45,000 nucleotides of DNA from Lactobacillus sp. ESL0684. GTDB lineage: Bacteria; Bacillota; Bacilli; Lactobacillales; Lactobacillaceae. The translations under genes were made by a program, and so were the position numbers. Of this stretch, positions 33,920-43,830 are shown piece after piece (position 1 is the first letter of the stretch; every line of letters begins with the position of its first letter). Where the stretch lies: NCBI RefSeq assembly GCF_029392675.1, contig NZ_CP113941.1:1-45000 (forward strand), in the 5' to 3' direction. Below the pieces are notes generated by a model that worked only from the letters and a program-made list of their open reading frames with translations, ran no database searches and was not told where the DNA came from.

Positions 33920-35848
33920 TTATTTTGTTCCTGGTCTCTTAGCTTTAGCAACTTTTTTACCCATTGTCATATCATCGTTGTAGCCCCAAAACCAAGTTAC
34001 AACAAAGGCGATAACGATTGATACGGCACTAGCAATCAAGAAAGTATAAAAACTATTTAAGTCACCAGGATTTTTAGGATTAAAGAAACTGGAAAAGCCA
34101 ATTAATCCGCCAGTGAAGCCAAACATGGTTCCATGCATTAATCCAGTTATCAGACCACCAAAGGCAGCGCCGATTGATCCGGAAATAAAGACGCGTTTAT
34201 ATCTTAGATTCACGCCATAAATCGCTGGTTCAGTTACTCCACAAAATGCACTAATCATGGCAGCAAAGCCTAACTCTTTGATGTCAGCTTTCTTGGACTT
34301 GATAGCAACAGCTAAGACAGCAGCTCCTTGGGCAATCATAGTTGAACAAATGATAGCGTTGATTGCACTTTGTCCGGTACTAGCAATTTGTTGGGCGACT
34401 AACGGTACGACACCCCAATGGAAGCCAAAAATCACTAATACTTGGTAAAAGCCACCAATAATGAAGCCCCCTAGCCAACCGGATACAGAAACTAGCCAGT
34501 TAATGAAGATAGCAATGCCGTTTGCAATACCTTGAATAACGGGCCCAGTGATTATTAAAGTGATGGTCGCCACGATTAATATCGTAATTAGTGGTACAAA
34601 GATCATTTGTAAATAGGTCGGTAATACCTGCTTAAGCCACTTTTCTATTTTAGCAGCTAACCAAGCTGCTAAAATCATAGGGAAGATAGAGTAAGTATAG
34701 TCTAGAAACTGGAAATTTAATCCCGCTAAGTTAAACATTACTTTACCAGCTTTACCCCAAGTAATTAGCTGTGGCATTGTGAGCACACCGCCGATTACTG
34801 CGGCAATGATTGGATCACTGCCTAGTCTTTTAGCAGCACTAAAGCCAACCCAAACTGGCAAAAAATAAAAAGCTGCATCAGCCATTGCGCTAATTGTAAG
34901 ATAGGGCACACTGTTGATATTTAGTAGTGACCCTAATTGCGGTAAAGTAAGCAGCGCAAGGATTCCCTTGATAATTCCAGAAGCTGCAATTACGCCGATA
35001 ACAGGACTCATTGAACCAGTTATGAAGCCAATCAAATTATTAATAGCATGAGAAACTGGATTTTTACTATCATCTTGATTATTGGTGCTTGTGGCTGAAG
35101 TATCTAACTTTGGTAGCTGTTTGATTACTGCATCGTATAAGTTAGATACACCGTCACCAATGACAACCTGATATTGACCAGAAGAGTGTAAGACGTCAAG
35201 AATACCGCGTTGATTTTTTAGGAGGTCATCATTTGCTTTGTTTTCATCTTTTAAATAAAAACGTAAACGAGTAATACAGTGGATCACATTGTTAATATTA
35301 TCTGGACCACCAACATTTTTAATAATTAAAGTTGCTAGTTCGTCATATGAAAGCTTATGTTTGGTAGAAGTATCTTCAGTTTTTAAAGTAGCCTCAGCAA
35401 TACTTGCTAGCGCCTTGGTATTGCCAATCGCTAAATCAAGGTTAGTTAACTTTTCTTGAGAATTGGTGATTACAACAATCACAGTAGGATCTAACTTTCT
35501 GTTCTTAATGAGACCAAGATCCATATTTGCGATTATCTGTCCAGCCTTGACTTCATCATCAGGTTTGACTTGGATGTTAAACCCAGTTCCCTTAAGCGTT
35601 ACTGTATCTATACCCATATGAATGAGAACTTCAAGTCCATCGTTGGTGGTAATACCGATAGCATGCTTAGTCGTGGCAATTGTTGTGACTTTGCCAGCAA
35701 TTGGGGCAATAATTTCACCAGACTTTGGAATAACTCCAAAGCCTTTACCCATAGTTTCTTTATTAAAAATTGGATCACTGACTTTATTTAATGGAATAAT
35801 TTGTCCATCAGTTGGACTCAGGAACGTAACTTTTTGATTGAATGTCAT
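33920..35848 (-). CDS. PTS trehalose-type EIIABC transporter
   Basis: A 642-residue fused sugar phosphotransferase permease in the order EIIA-EIIB-EIIC. The N-terminal EIIA (Crr-type) carries His77 in GLEVLIHMGID. EIIB follows with the phospho-cysteine Cys191 in VIHCITRLRF. EIIC has about ten hydrophobic segments from residue 270. It imports a disaccharide as its 6-phosphate. Trehalose is favoured because the divergent neighbours are a GntR/TreR-type regulator and a trehalose-6-phosphate hydrolase. A beta-glucoside or sucrose permease is a less likely reading. It is controlled by a TTGACA promoter with an operator in its spacer and a cre site downstream. Confidence 0.92.
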   Translation of the reverse strand: MTFNQKVTFLSPTDGQIIPLNKVSDPIFNKETMGKGFGVIPKSGEIIAPIAGKVTTIATTKHAIGITTNDGLEVLIHMGIDTVTLKGTGFNIQVKPDDEVKAGQIIANMDLGLIKNRKLDPTVIVVITNSQEKLTNLDLAIGNTKALASIAEATLKTEDTSTKHKLSYDELATLIIKNVGGPDNINNVIHCITRLRFYLKDENKANDDLLKNQRGILDVLHSSGQYQVVIGDGVSNLYDAVIKQLPKLDTSATSTNNQDDSKNPVSHAINNLIGFITGSMSPVIGVIAASGIIKGILALLTLPQLGSLLNINSVPYLTISAMADAAFYFLPVWVGFSAAKRLGSDPIIAAVIGGVLTMPQLITWGKAGKVMFNLAGLNFQFLDYTYSIFPMILAAWLAAKIEKWLKQVLPTYLQMIFVPLITILIVATITLIITGPVIQGIANGIAIFINWLVSVSGWLGGFIIGGFYQVLVIFGFHWGVVPLVAQQIASTGQSAINAIICSTMIAQGAAVLAVAIKSKKADIKELGFAAMISAFCGVTEPAIYGVNLRYKRVFISGSIGAAFGGLITGLMHGTMFGFTGGLIGFSSFFNPKNPGDLNSFYTFLIASAVSIVIAFVVTWFWGYNDDMTMGKKVAKAKRPGTK

Positions 35849-35863
35849 TATTTTACTCCTAAC

Positions 35864-35877
35864 ATAAAACGTTTACA
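35864..35877 (-). promoter_or_regulatory. cre site in the PTS EIIABC leader
   Basis: On the minus strand TGTAAACGTTTTAT matches the catabolite-response element TGWAANCGNTNWCA at 12 of 14 positions. It lies between the promoter (-10 at 35885-35890) and the ribosome binding site, so CcpA could block the transcript by roadblock. Confidence 0.6.
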
Positions 35878-35884
35878 TGATATT

Positions 35885-35913
35885 ATGTTATACTTGTCTA
35901 TACAAGCTGTCAA
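35885..35913 (-). promoter_or_regulatory. PTS EIIABC promoter with TreR-type operator
   Basis: On the minus strand the -35 is TTGACA (35913-35908), the spacer is 17 bp, and the -10 is TAACAT (35890-35885). The operator CTTGTATAGACAAG (plus strand CTTGTCTATACAAG, 35893-35906), an imperfect palindrome, exactly fills the spacer. A bound GntR/TreR protein would block RNA polymerase. Confidence 0.7.
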
Positions 35914-35979
35914 ATAAATTAAGTTTATAGACATTATTGTCTTTATAAACTATAAAAAGTTAATAATATGCCAAGTTGT

Positions 35980-36008
35980 TTGCTTGTCTATATATCTATC
36001 GTTATAAT
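35980..36008 (+). promoter_or_regulatory. treR-treC promoter with second TreR-type operator
   Basis: TTGCTT (35980-35985), 17-bp spacer, perfect TATAAT (36003-36008). CTTGTCTATATATC (35983-35996) repeats the ten-base core CTTGTCTATA of the EIIABC operator and overlaps the -35 and spacer. Confidence 0.7.
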
Positions 36009-36037
36009 AAAAAGTAAACTAATTGAAAGGAAATAAG

Positions 36038-36763
36038 ATGGCACAAGGAAAGGCAGATCTTATTGCTCAAGATATCGCAGCTAAAATAAGACATAAACAA
36101 TTTGTAGTAGGGAGTTTTTTGCCAAGCGAGAGTCAATTAAAGCAGTTGTACGGCACCTCTCGTGAAACTGTAAGAAAAGCATTGGCACAACTTGAAGCAC
36201 TAGGCTTGATTCAAAAAATTCGTGGTAAGGGATCATTAGTCTTAAATTTAGATAAATATTCGTTTCCAATTTCAGGGATTACTAGTTTTGCAGAATTAAA
36301 TAAGTCATTAGGTATGCATGCACAAACTAAAGTACTGGCCTTAGAGAAATTAATAACTATACCGAAGATTTTCAAGGAAAAGTTTCCCAAACAGCCTGAA
36401 ACTAAAGGTATTTATGTTGAACGACTTCGTTTGCTAAAGCAGCAACCTGCCGTACTTGATTGTGACTTTTTATTTAATCCTCCCATATCAAATATTCCTG
36501 AGGTTGCAGCAGAAAATTCGATTTATGAATATATTGAAAACGATCTGGGTTTAACTATTTCGTATGCAACCAAAGCGATTACAGTTGAAGAAGTTACGCC
36601 GCAATTACAGCAAAAGTTAGGGCTTAAAGATAATATGGTTGTGTTGGTTGCCAGTCAAAGTTTTTTGAGTGACGCAACGCCATTTCAGCTGACACTTTCT
36701 TTTCATAATCCAAGTAAGTTTGTTTTTGTTGATTTTGCGCGTAGACAGAAAATTAAGCCTTAG
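36038..36763 (+). CDS. treR: GntR family trehalose operon repressor
   Basis: A 241-residue GntR/HutC-subfamily repressor. The N-terminal winged helix carries LPSESQLKQLYGTSRETVRKAL at about residues 27-48. The C-terminal UTRA effector domain (about 80-235) should bind trehalose-6-phosphate by family precedent. The ATG at 36038 has AAAGGA at good distance; the TTG at 36023 upstream overlaps the ribosome binding site and is unlikely. It diverges from the PTS permease and is followed after 8 bp by treC. Two operators of one sequence in the shared promoter region indicate control of both transcripts and autoregulation. Confidence 0.92.
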   Translation: MAQGKADLIAQDIAAKIRHKQFVVGSFLPSESQLKQLYGTSRETVRKALAQLEALGLIQKIRGKGSLVLNLDKYSFPISGITSFAELNKSLGMHAQTKVLALEKLITIPKIFKEKFPKQPETKGIYVERLRLLKQQPAVLDCDFLFNPPISNIPEVAAENSIYEYIENDLGLTISYATKAITVEEVTPQLQQKLGLKDNMVVLVASQSFLSDATPFQLTLSFHNPSKFVFVDFARRQKIKP

Positions 36764-36771
36764 GAGTAAAA

Positions 36772-38433
36772 ATGGTTGATTTAGGTAAAAAAGTAATTTA
36801 TCAGATTTATCCCAGATCTTTTTATGATTCAAATAATGATGGCGTTGGTGATTTACAAGGGATTATTCAAAAGATTCCGTATATTCAAAAATTGAATGTT
36901 GATATGATTTGGTTTAATCCTTTTTTTGTTTCGCCACAGCGTGATAATGGCTATGATGTTGCTGATTATTATCGAATTGATCCGGTTTTTGGGACAATGG
37001 CTGACTTCGAAGAGTTGGTTGCTAAACTCAAACAGATTAATGTTGGGGTAATGCTTGATATGGTATTCAATCATTGCTCAATTGATAACGAGTGGTTCCA
37101 AAAAGCACTGGCAGGTAATGAGAAATATCGAAAATTCTTTTATCTGAGAAAAGCCAAGTCTGATGGCAGTTTGCCGACAAATTGGCAGAGCAAATTCGGT
37201 GGTCCTGCTTGGAGCAAATTTGGCAATACAGATTATTACTATCTTCATCTTTATGATCCAAGTCAAGCGGATTTAGATTGGCACAATCCAGAGGTAAGAC
37301 AAGCTGTATTTGATGTTGTCAATTTTTGGCGTGCAAAAGGGGTAAAGGGGTTTCGCTTTGATGTTATTAATGTAACTGGTAAGGCTAAAGAACTAGTTGA
37401 TTCAACTGATCCAATTCAAGAAAAAGGTCTATATACTGATACGCCAGTAGTTCACCGTTATTTAAAGGAAATGAATGCAGCCAGCTTTGGACAAGATTCG
37501 GAAAGCATTACAGTTGGGGAAATGTCGTCAACCACAATCGAAAATTCACTTGAATATTCAAATCCAGATGAGCATGAACTTTCAATGGTTTTTAATTTTC
37601 ATCATTTAAAAGTTGATTATAAAGATGGCCAAAAGTGGACTAAGAAGTCCTTTGATTTTATGCAGTTAAAACAAATTTTAACGCAATGGCAAGAAGAAAT
37701 GGATGCTGGTAATGGTTGGAATGCACTGTTTTGGAATAATCATGACCAGCCAATGGCATTAAGCCGTTTTGGTGATACTGGTAAATACCGAGTTAAGTCT
37801 GCACAGATGCTTGCTACTGCACTACATTTATTAAGAGGAACGCCATATATTTATATGGGAGAAGAAATTGGACTTGTTGATCCAGACTATTCATCGATTG
37901 ATGATTATGTTGATGTTGAGGCACGTAATGCATATCAGAATTTACAACAAGCGGGTATGAGTCGGGCACAAGCGTTTGATATTATTCATGCTAAAGCTCG
38001 GGATAATTCGCGTACGCCGATGCATTGGGATAATAGTAAGTACGCAGGTTTCAGTAAGGTTAAACCGTGGCTAATGCCGACAAATCAATCGGAAATTAAT
38101 GTGCAGCATGAACTTGCTAACGGTGAGATCTTTTCTTATTACCAAAAACTCATCGAGTTGCGTAAGCAGGAGGAGTTAATTTCTGCTGGACATATCAAGA
38201 TGTTCTTAAAAGAAGATCGGCAAGTATTTGCTTATGAACGTTTCTTAACTAAAGGTCAAAAGGTGTTACTAGTACTGACTAATTTCTATGGTCAAGAGCA
38301 CACTGTGAAAGTTCCTGACAAATTTCAAAATAAACCTTTTACTGTATTAATTAGTAATTACCAAGTAACTGATTTTAAGTTGGGAAATGAACTAGTGCTA
38401 AAGCCCTATGAAGCAATTGCACTTAAAATTTAA
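36772..38433 (+). CDS. treC: Trehalose-6-phosphate hydrolase (alpha,alpha-phosphotrehalase)
   Basis: Cytoplasmic GH13 enzyme, 553 residues, that splits trehalose-6-phosphate into glucose and glucose-6-phosphate. The catalytic residues are visible: nucleophile Asp197 in GFRFDVIN, acid/base Glu250 in TVGEMSS, and the transition-state Asp325 in NNHDQP. The opening YQIYPRSFYDSNNDGVGDL is standard for the oligo-1,6-glucosidase/TreC group. Linkage to treR and a PTS trehalose-type permease separates it from a maltose/isomaltose glucosidase. GGAGT is the ribosome binding site overlapping the end of treR. A terminator follows. Confidence 0.94.
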   Translation: MVDLGKKVIYQIYPRSFYDSNNDGVGDLQGIIQKIPYIQKLNVDMIWFNPFFVSPQRDNGYDVADYYRIDPVFGTMADFEELVAKLKQINVGVMLDMVFNHCSIDNEWFQKALAGNEKYRKFFYLRKAKSDGSLPTNWQSKFGGPAWSKFGNTDYYYLHLYDPSQADLDWHNPEVRQAVFDVVNFWRAKGVKGFRFDVINVTGKAKELVDSTDPIQEKGLYTDTPVVHRYLKEMNAASFGQDSESITVGEMSSTTIENSLEYSNPDEHELSMVFNFHHLKVDYKDGQKWTKKSFDFMQLKQILTQWQEEMDAGNGWNALFWNNHDQPMALSRFGDTGKYRVKSAQMLATALHLLRGTPYIYMGEEIGLVDPDYSSIDDYVDVEARNAYQNLQQAGMSRAQAFDIIHAKARDNSRTPMHWDNSKYAGFSKVKPWLMPTNQSEINVQHELANGEIFSYYQKLIELRKQEELISAGHIKMFLKEDRQVFAYERFLTKGQKVLLVLTNFYGQEHTVKVPDKFQNKPFTVLISNYQVTDFKLGNELVLKPYEAIALKI

Positions 38434-38436
38434 AAT

Positions 38437-38450
38437 ATTTCCCAGGAAAT
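38437..38450. promoter_or_regulatory. Noc-binding-site-like palindrome 3 (13/14)
   Basis: ATTTCCCAGGAAAT in the short gap between the treC stop and its terminator. One base (A for G at position 8) differs from the Bacillus consensus. Being non-coding, it is not explained by protein constraint. Confidence 0.5.
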
Positions 38451-38487
38451 AAAAGAGAACTGAGCAATTGTACTCAGTTCTCTTTTT
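38451..38487. terminator. Terminator between treC and ldhD
   Basis: Perfect stem AAAAGAGAACTGAG / CTCAGTTCTCTTTT with an 8-nt loop and T tail. The A/T-symmetric arms allow service to both converging genes. Confidence 0.9.
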
Positions 38488-38513
38488 AGATATTAGTTAT
38501 ATGTGCAAGTTTG

Positions 38514-39584
<1,071 letters not shown>

Positions 39585-39740
39585 TCAGAATAAAAAATAA
39601 AAGTTTGTGAAAAAGCAATTTTTGTTAAAATATTAATTTAATAGGAACTAAACGTATGATTAGATTAAGAAATGGTAAATTTATATCAGACAAGTGATGT
39701 AATGATTAAATAAAAACAGTTTATTATGTAAAAACATTCA

Positions 39741-39754
39741 CGAAAGCGATGTCA
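39741..39754. promoter_or_regulatory. Candidate cre site between ldhD and exoA
   Basis: CGAAAGCGATGTCA matches the cre consensus TGWAANCGNTNWCA at 13 of 14 positions. It lies about 170 bp upstream of the ldhD -10. At that distance CcpA would act as an activator or have no effect on ldhD. Confidence 0.4.
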
Positions 39755-39840
39755 AAAATCATGAGAGGTACGAATTTATTTATCTAACTGGTTATTTTTA
39801 GAAATAATTTCCAAGAATAGTTCGATTAGGTATTGAGAGT

Positions 39841-39868
39841 TTGTGTCATTGATGAAAAACTTTATAAT
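39841..39868 (+). promoter_or_regulatory. Promoter of exoA
   Basis: TTGTGT (39841-39846), 16-bp spacer, perfect TATAAT (39863-39868), 29 bp before the start codon. Confidence 0.6.
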
Positions 39869-39897
39869 AGAAACTGATAGGATAAAAGGAGAACAAA

Positions 39898-40725
39898 ATG
39901 ATCTTAATTTCGTGGAATATTGATTCATTGAATGCAGCTTTAACGGGTACATCTGAGCGAGCCGAAGAAACACGTAAAGTATTATCCCAAATACATGATA
40001 AGCAGCCAGCTATCATTGCTATTCAAGAGACTAAATTACGTGCGACTGGTCCAACTAAAAAGCATCAAGAAATTTTGACAGCAGAATTTCCAGAGTATGA
40101 TTATGTGTGGCGCTCGGCAGAGGAACCTGCTCGTAAAGGATATGCTGGTACGATGTATTTATATCAAAAAGGATTAAAACCAAAGGTTACTTATCCGGAA
40201 ATTGGTGCCCCAACGCCAATGGATCAAGAAGGTCGTATCATTACCCTTGAATTTGCACAATATTTTGTAACACAGGTTTATACGCCTAATTCTGGTAACG
40301 GCTTGAAGCGTTTGAGTGAACGGCAAGAATGGGATAAAAAATATCTGGAATATCTGCAGAAGTTAGACAATAAAAAGCCAGTGCTTGCTAGTGGCGACTA
40401 TAATTGTGCTCATGAAGAAATTGATTTGAAGCATCCAGACAATAATCATCATTCAGCTGGTTTTACGGATGAAGAAAGAACTGGCTTTTCACAATTGCTT
40501 GATGCTGGATTTTGTGATACTTTTAGAAAAATAAATGGTAATGTTACAGATGTCTATTCATGGTGGGCTCAAAGAGTGCGGACGGCCAAAGCTAATAATT
40601 CTGGCTGGAGAATTGATTATTGGTTAACTAGTAATCGAATTGCTGATAAAGTTAATCGTTCGGAAATGATAGATACTGGCTCGCGTGCTGATCATTGTCC
40701 AATTCTACTTGATATTGATTTATAA
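39898..40725 (+). CDS. exoA: Exodeoxyribonuclease III / AP endonuclease
   Basis: Base-excision-repair nuclease of the Xth/ExoA family, 275 residues. The metal and catalytic motifs are visible: ISWNID at the N-terminus, IQETKL near residue 42 (metal Glu), VYTPNSG, GDYNCAHEEIDL near residue 163 (Asp, Asn), RIDYWL, and SRADHCPI near residue 268 (catalytic Asp-His). It cuts at abasic sites and chews 3' ends. AAAGGAG is the ribosome binding site. It is followed by a terminator and then the PLD-helicase gene. Confidence 0.95.
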   Translation: MILISWNIDSLNAALTGTSERAEETRKVLSQIHDKQPAIIAIQETKLRATGPTKKHQEILTAEFPEYDYVWRSAEEPARKGYAGTMYLYQKGLKPKVTYPEIGAPTPMDQEGRIITLEFAQYFVTQVYTPNSGNGLKRLSERQEWDKKYLEYLQKLDNKKPVLASGDYNCAHEEIDLKHPDNNHHSAGFTDEERTGFSQLLDAGFCDTFRKINGNVTDVYSWWAQRVRTAKANNSGWRIDYWLTSNRIADKVNRSEMIDTGSRADHCPILLDIDL

Positions 40726-40730
40726 AAGAC

Positions 40731-40757
40731 GAAACTCATGGTATTGGGTTTCTTTTT
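40731..40757 (+). terminator. Terminator after exoA
   Basis: Stem GAAACTCA / TGGGTTTC (one G-T pair) with a 6-nt loop, then TTTTT. Confidence 0.75.
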
Positions 40758-40792
40758 ATTTTGTGTAAAATACTAAGTTGAGGCGATATTAA

Positions 40793-43627
40793 ATGAATGA
40801 ACCACTACAAGATGCAATTTTGAATGGTCTATATGATCCTAGCTATTCGGAACATGAGGTGCTACGGCCACAATTATTGCAAAATACTAAGAACAATAAT
40901 ATTTGGCTGACTCTACGTCAAGAACTGCTAACATGTAATAGTTTTACCTGGGCTGTAGCGTTTGTAACCCAAGATATGCTAGTTCCACTTAAAGTTGTTT
41001 TGGCAGACTTAGCTAAGAAAAATGTTTCGGGTACGCTCATTACGGGTGACTACTTAGGGTTTAATGCTCCGCAAGTTTTTTATGAACTATTAAAAATTCC
41101 TAATTTAACGGTAAAAATAGCTTCAACCCAAGGCTTTCATGCTAAAGGCTATCTGTTTGAACACATAGATTGGCAGACATTAGTAATTGGTAGTGCTAAT
41201 TTTACTCGTTCTGCGTTGCTTAGTAACTATGAATGGGCATTAAAAGTCAGTTCTACCCAAAACGCGGTGCTAACTAAAGAAGTAGCCGACCAATTATGTC
41301 AATTGAAAGCCAATAGTAGATCATTAACTTTAGATTGGATCAATGACTATGAGACTAATTGGACAAGACCAGTAACGACATCAGCTGTAAAAAATATTTC
41401 CCAGGAAATAACGCCTAATCAAATGCAACAGGATGCATTACAAAAACTAGATCAACTGATTAAAGCAGGTGAGCATCGCGGCTTAGTAGTTTCTGCTACG
41501 GGAACTGGGAAAACATACTTGGGTGCCTTTGCTGTTCAAAAGTATCAACCAAGAAAATTTTTGTATGTTGTTCATAGAGAACAAATTGCTAAAAAGGCTT
41601 TGGCTAGTTTTAAACAAGTAATTGGTGGTAAAAACTCAGATTATGGCTTGTTAACAGGACACAAACATGAAACCAATTGTAAATATCTCTTTGCGACGGT
41701 TCAAACGCTGTGTAGACCAGAAACATTAGCTGAATTAAAGCCAACTGAATTTGATTATATTCTAATTGATGAAGCGCATCGGGCACCAGCGCCAAGCTAT
41801 CAAAAGTTGTTTGATCATTTTAAACCCGATTTTTGGTTAGGAATGACGGCAACTCCTGAACGTATGGACGAGCAAGATGTTTATCAACTGTTTGACTATA
41901 ACTTGGCGTACGAAATCCGTTTGACAGACGCGCTGGAAGAACATATGCTGACACCATTTCATTATGTTGGGGTTGAAGACTACGAAGTAGATGGCGTTAA
42001 AATTGATGAGACAACCGATTTACGTAATTTGTTAGCACCTAAAAGAGTAGATTATATCCTAAATCAGCTAAATTATTACGGCTATTGCGGCAATAAGGCT
42101 AAAGGCCTAGTTTTTTGTAGTCGTCAAAAAGAAGCACGTGAACTTGCTCAGATATTCACTGCTAAAAAGCACCCAGCAGTTGCTCTGACTAATGAAGATA
42201 GCGAGTCTAAGCGTGCACAAGTAGTCAAACAGCTTGAAAACGGCGACTTGGAGTATATTGTTACAGTTGATTTATTTAATGAGGGCGTTGATATTCCAGC
42301 CCTAAATCAAATCGTGATGCTGCGCAACACCCAATCTAGTATTGTTTTTATTCAGCAGCTAGGGCGAGGACTACGTAAATATCCGCAAAAAGATTATGTC
42401 ACGGTGATTGATTTTATTGGTAACTATCAAAATAACTACTTAATTCCCATTGCTTTAAATCAAGACAATAGTCGCGATCAGGATAAAGTGCGCGCGGAAA
42501 CCCTATTACCGAGCTTTATTGATGTTTCTACGATTAATTTTAGTCGGATTGCTTCTGAACGAATTCTAGCTTCACTTGATCGAGTTAAACTGGATAGCAT
42601 CAAAGAATTGCGCCAATCTTATCAGGAACTAAAACAAAAATTGGGGCGAGTACCACTACTGCTCGACTTTTATCAAGAAGGCTCGACCTCACCGTTGGTA
42701 TTTGCACGTAATAACAGCTTGCAGCATTATGGTAAATTTTTAGTAAAAATGGGAGAATCATTAACTTTATCAACATTTGAAGATGGTGTCTTATCATTTA
42801 TGACCAAGGAATTGCTGAACGGAAAAAGACCGCATGAATTATTACTTTTGCAGCAATTATTACAGCAGCAAACAGTAGGACTAGCTGAATTTGAGCAAAT
42901 CTTAAAAAAACATAATGCTTACTTTAATTCAGCAGTTGTGACTTCGGTTGAAGATATTCTAACTTTAACGTTTTTTGAGATTAAACAAGGTAAGACTACC
43001 AAAAAAGAGCAATATGGTGGGCAAGCACTAATTGAACATAACTTGCTAGGCTATGAATTAGCACCGCAGCTAGTCCAATCTTTGCAAGGTAATCCAGAAT
43101 TTAGAAAACTATTTAGTGATGTAATTGAAACAGGACTGCTGCTAAATCAGCCTTATGATGATCAAGCACAATTTACGTTATATCAGCAATATGATCGCAA
43201 AGATGTTTGTCGTTTACTTAATTGGCCAAAGGATGTTTCTGCACCAATGTATGGGTATCGAGTAGACGAACGAGAAACGCCAATTTTTATTACTTATCAA
43301 AAGGCCTCAAGTGAAAAACGCAATGCAGTATATCATAATACGTTGGCTGATGGTCGTAGCTTACGGTGGTACACACGTACACCGCGGCACCTTAATTCAA
43401 ATGAAGTCCAACGTTTGCTTAATACCCCGCAGATGGTGCTACATTTATTTGTTAAAAAGAGTGATGCCGTTGGCAAACAATTTTTCTATTTAGGCCAAGT
43501 CGATATTCAAAAAGAGACGGTGAAAGAAGAGTTAATTGGCCCTAAGAAAAAAGTGGCTGTAGGGATGAATTTGTTGCTACGACATCCACTCGAGGCCAAA
43601 ATGTATAACTTATTATTTGCAGAATAA
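40793..43627 (+). CDS. SauUSI-like PLD-helicase-DUF3427 protein (putative type IV restriction enzyme)
   Basis: A 944-residue protein with three parts. The N-terminal PLD-like nuclease domain has His116 and Lys118 in FHAKGYLFEH and GSANFTRS (Asn136). The SF2 helicase core has SATGTGKT (Lys240), IDEAH (326-330), GMTATPE and QQLGRGLRKYP. The C-terminal DUF3427 region contains YGYRVDERETPIFITYQK and LHLFVKK. This same order and size is that of Staphylococcus aureus SauUSI, a type IV enzyme that cuts DNA with methylated cytosine. Restriction activity is inferred from architecture; a repair helicase is an alternative. It stands alone, ribosome binding site GAGGCG. Confidence 0.82.
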   Translation: MNEPLQDAILNGLYDPSYSEHEVLRPQLLQNTKNNNIWLTLRQELLTCNSFTWAVAFVTQDMLVPLKVVLADLAKKNVSGTLITGDYLGFNAPQVFYELLKIPNLTVKIASTQGFHAKGYLFEHIDWQTLVIGSANFTRSALLSNYEWALKVSSTQNAVLTKEVADQLCQLKANSRSLTLDWINDYETNWTRPVTTSAVKNISQEITPNQMQQDALQKLDQLIKAGEHRGLVVSATGTGKTYLGAFAVQKYQPRKFLYVVHREQIAKKALASFKQVIGGKNSDYGLLTGHKHETNCKYLFATVQTLCRPETLAELKPTEFDYILIDEAHRAPAPSYQKLFDHFKPDFWLGMTATPERMDEQDVYQLFDYNLAYEIRLTDALEEHMLTPFHYVGVEDYEVDGVKIDETTDLRNLLAPKRVDYILNQLNYYGYCGNKAKGLVFCSRQKEARELAQIFTAKKHPAVALTNEDSESKRAQVVKQLENGDLEYIVTVDLFNEGVDIPALNQIVMLRNTQSSIVFIQQLGRGLRKYPQKDYVTVIDFIGNYQNNYLIPIALNQDNSRDQDKVRAETLLPSFIDVSTINFSRIASERILASLDRVKLDSIKELRQSYQELKQKLGRVPLLLDFYQEGSTSPLVFARNNSLQHYGKFLVKMGESLTLSTFEDGVLSFMTKELLNGKRPHELLLLQQLLQQQTVGLAEFEQILKKHNAYFNSAVVTSVEDILTLTFFEIKQGKTTKKEQYGGQALIEHNLLGYELAPQLVQSLQGNPEFRKLFSDVIETGLLLNQPYDDQAQFTLYQQYDRKDVCRLLNWPKDVSAPMYGYRVDERETPIFITYQKASSEKRNAVYHNTLADGRSLRWYTRTPRHLNSNEVQRLLNTPQMVLHLFVKKSDAVGKQFFYLGQVDIQKETVKEELIGPKKKVAVGMNLLLRHPLEAKMYNLLFAE
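41396..41409. promoter_or_regulatory. Noc-binding-site-like palindrome 4 (13/14)
   Basis: ATTTCCCAGGAAAT inside the PLD-helicase gene, identical to the site at 38437-38450 and one base from the consensus. The reading is Ile-Ser-Gln-Glu-Ile. Confidence 0.45.
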
Positions 43628-43826
43628 AAAAGTGTCTGGGAAAAAACTCAGCACAAAAGGGAATGTTAGAATAAAAAGCTAACATTCCCTTTTTGATGCA
43701 ATCTTTTGTTCATATTAAGCTCTGAAAAAGTTACAAAGCTTAAAAACATTTGCAATAATATTCGATTTTAACGGCCACTTTTAACCCTAATTTTTAAAAA
43801 TCAGAGTTATTTCCCAGACACTTTTT
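43627..43826. repeat. 200-bp MITE-like element with 25-bp inverted ends
   Basis: Left arm 43627-43651 and right arm 43802-43826 are inverted repeats matching at 23 of 25 positions (outer core AAAAAGTGTCTGGGAAA). Inside are a perfect 15-bp hairpin AAAAGGGAATGTTAG / CTAACATTCCCTTTT (43655-43693) ending in a T run, and a TTAAGCT / AGCTTAA pair (43715-43743). No ORF is inside. The left arm starts at the helicase stop codon, so the inner hairpin is also its terminator. No target duplication can be read because the ends are A/T runs. Confidence 0.7.
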
Positions 43827-43830
43827 GATT

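Noticed and set aside
39656..39697. 13-residue ORF (MIRLRNGKFISDK) between ldhD and exoA
   Set aside because: No ribosome binding site and too short to judge; treated as chance.
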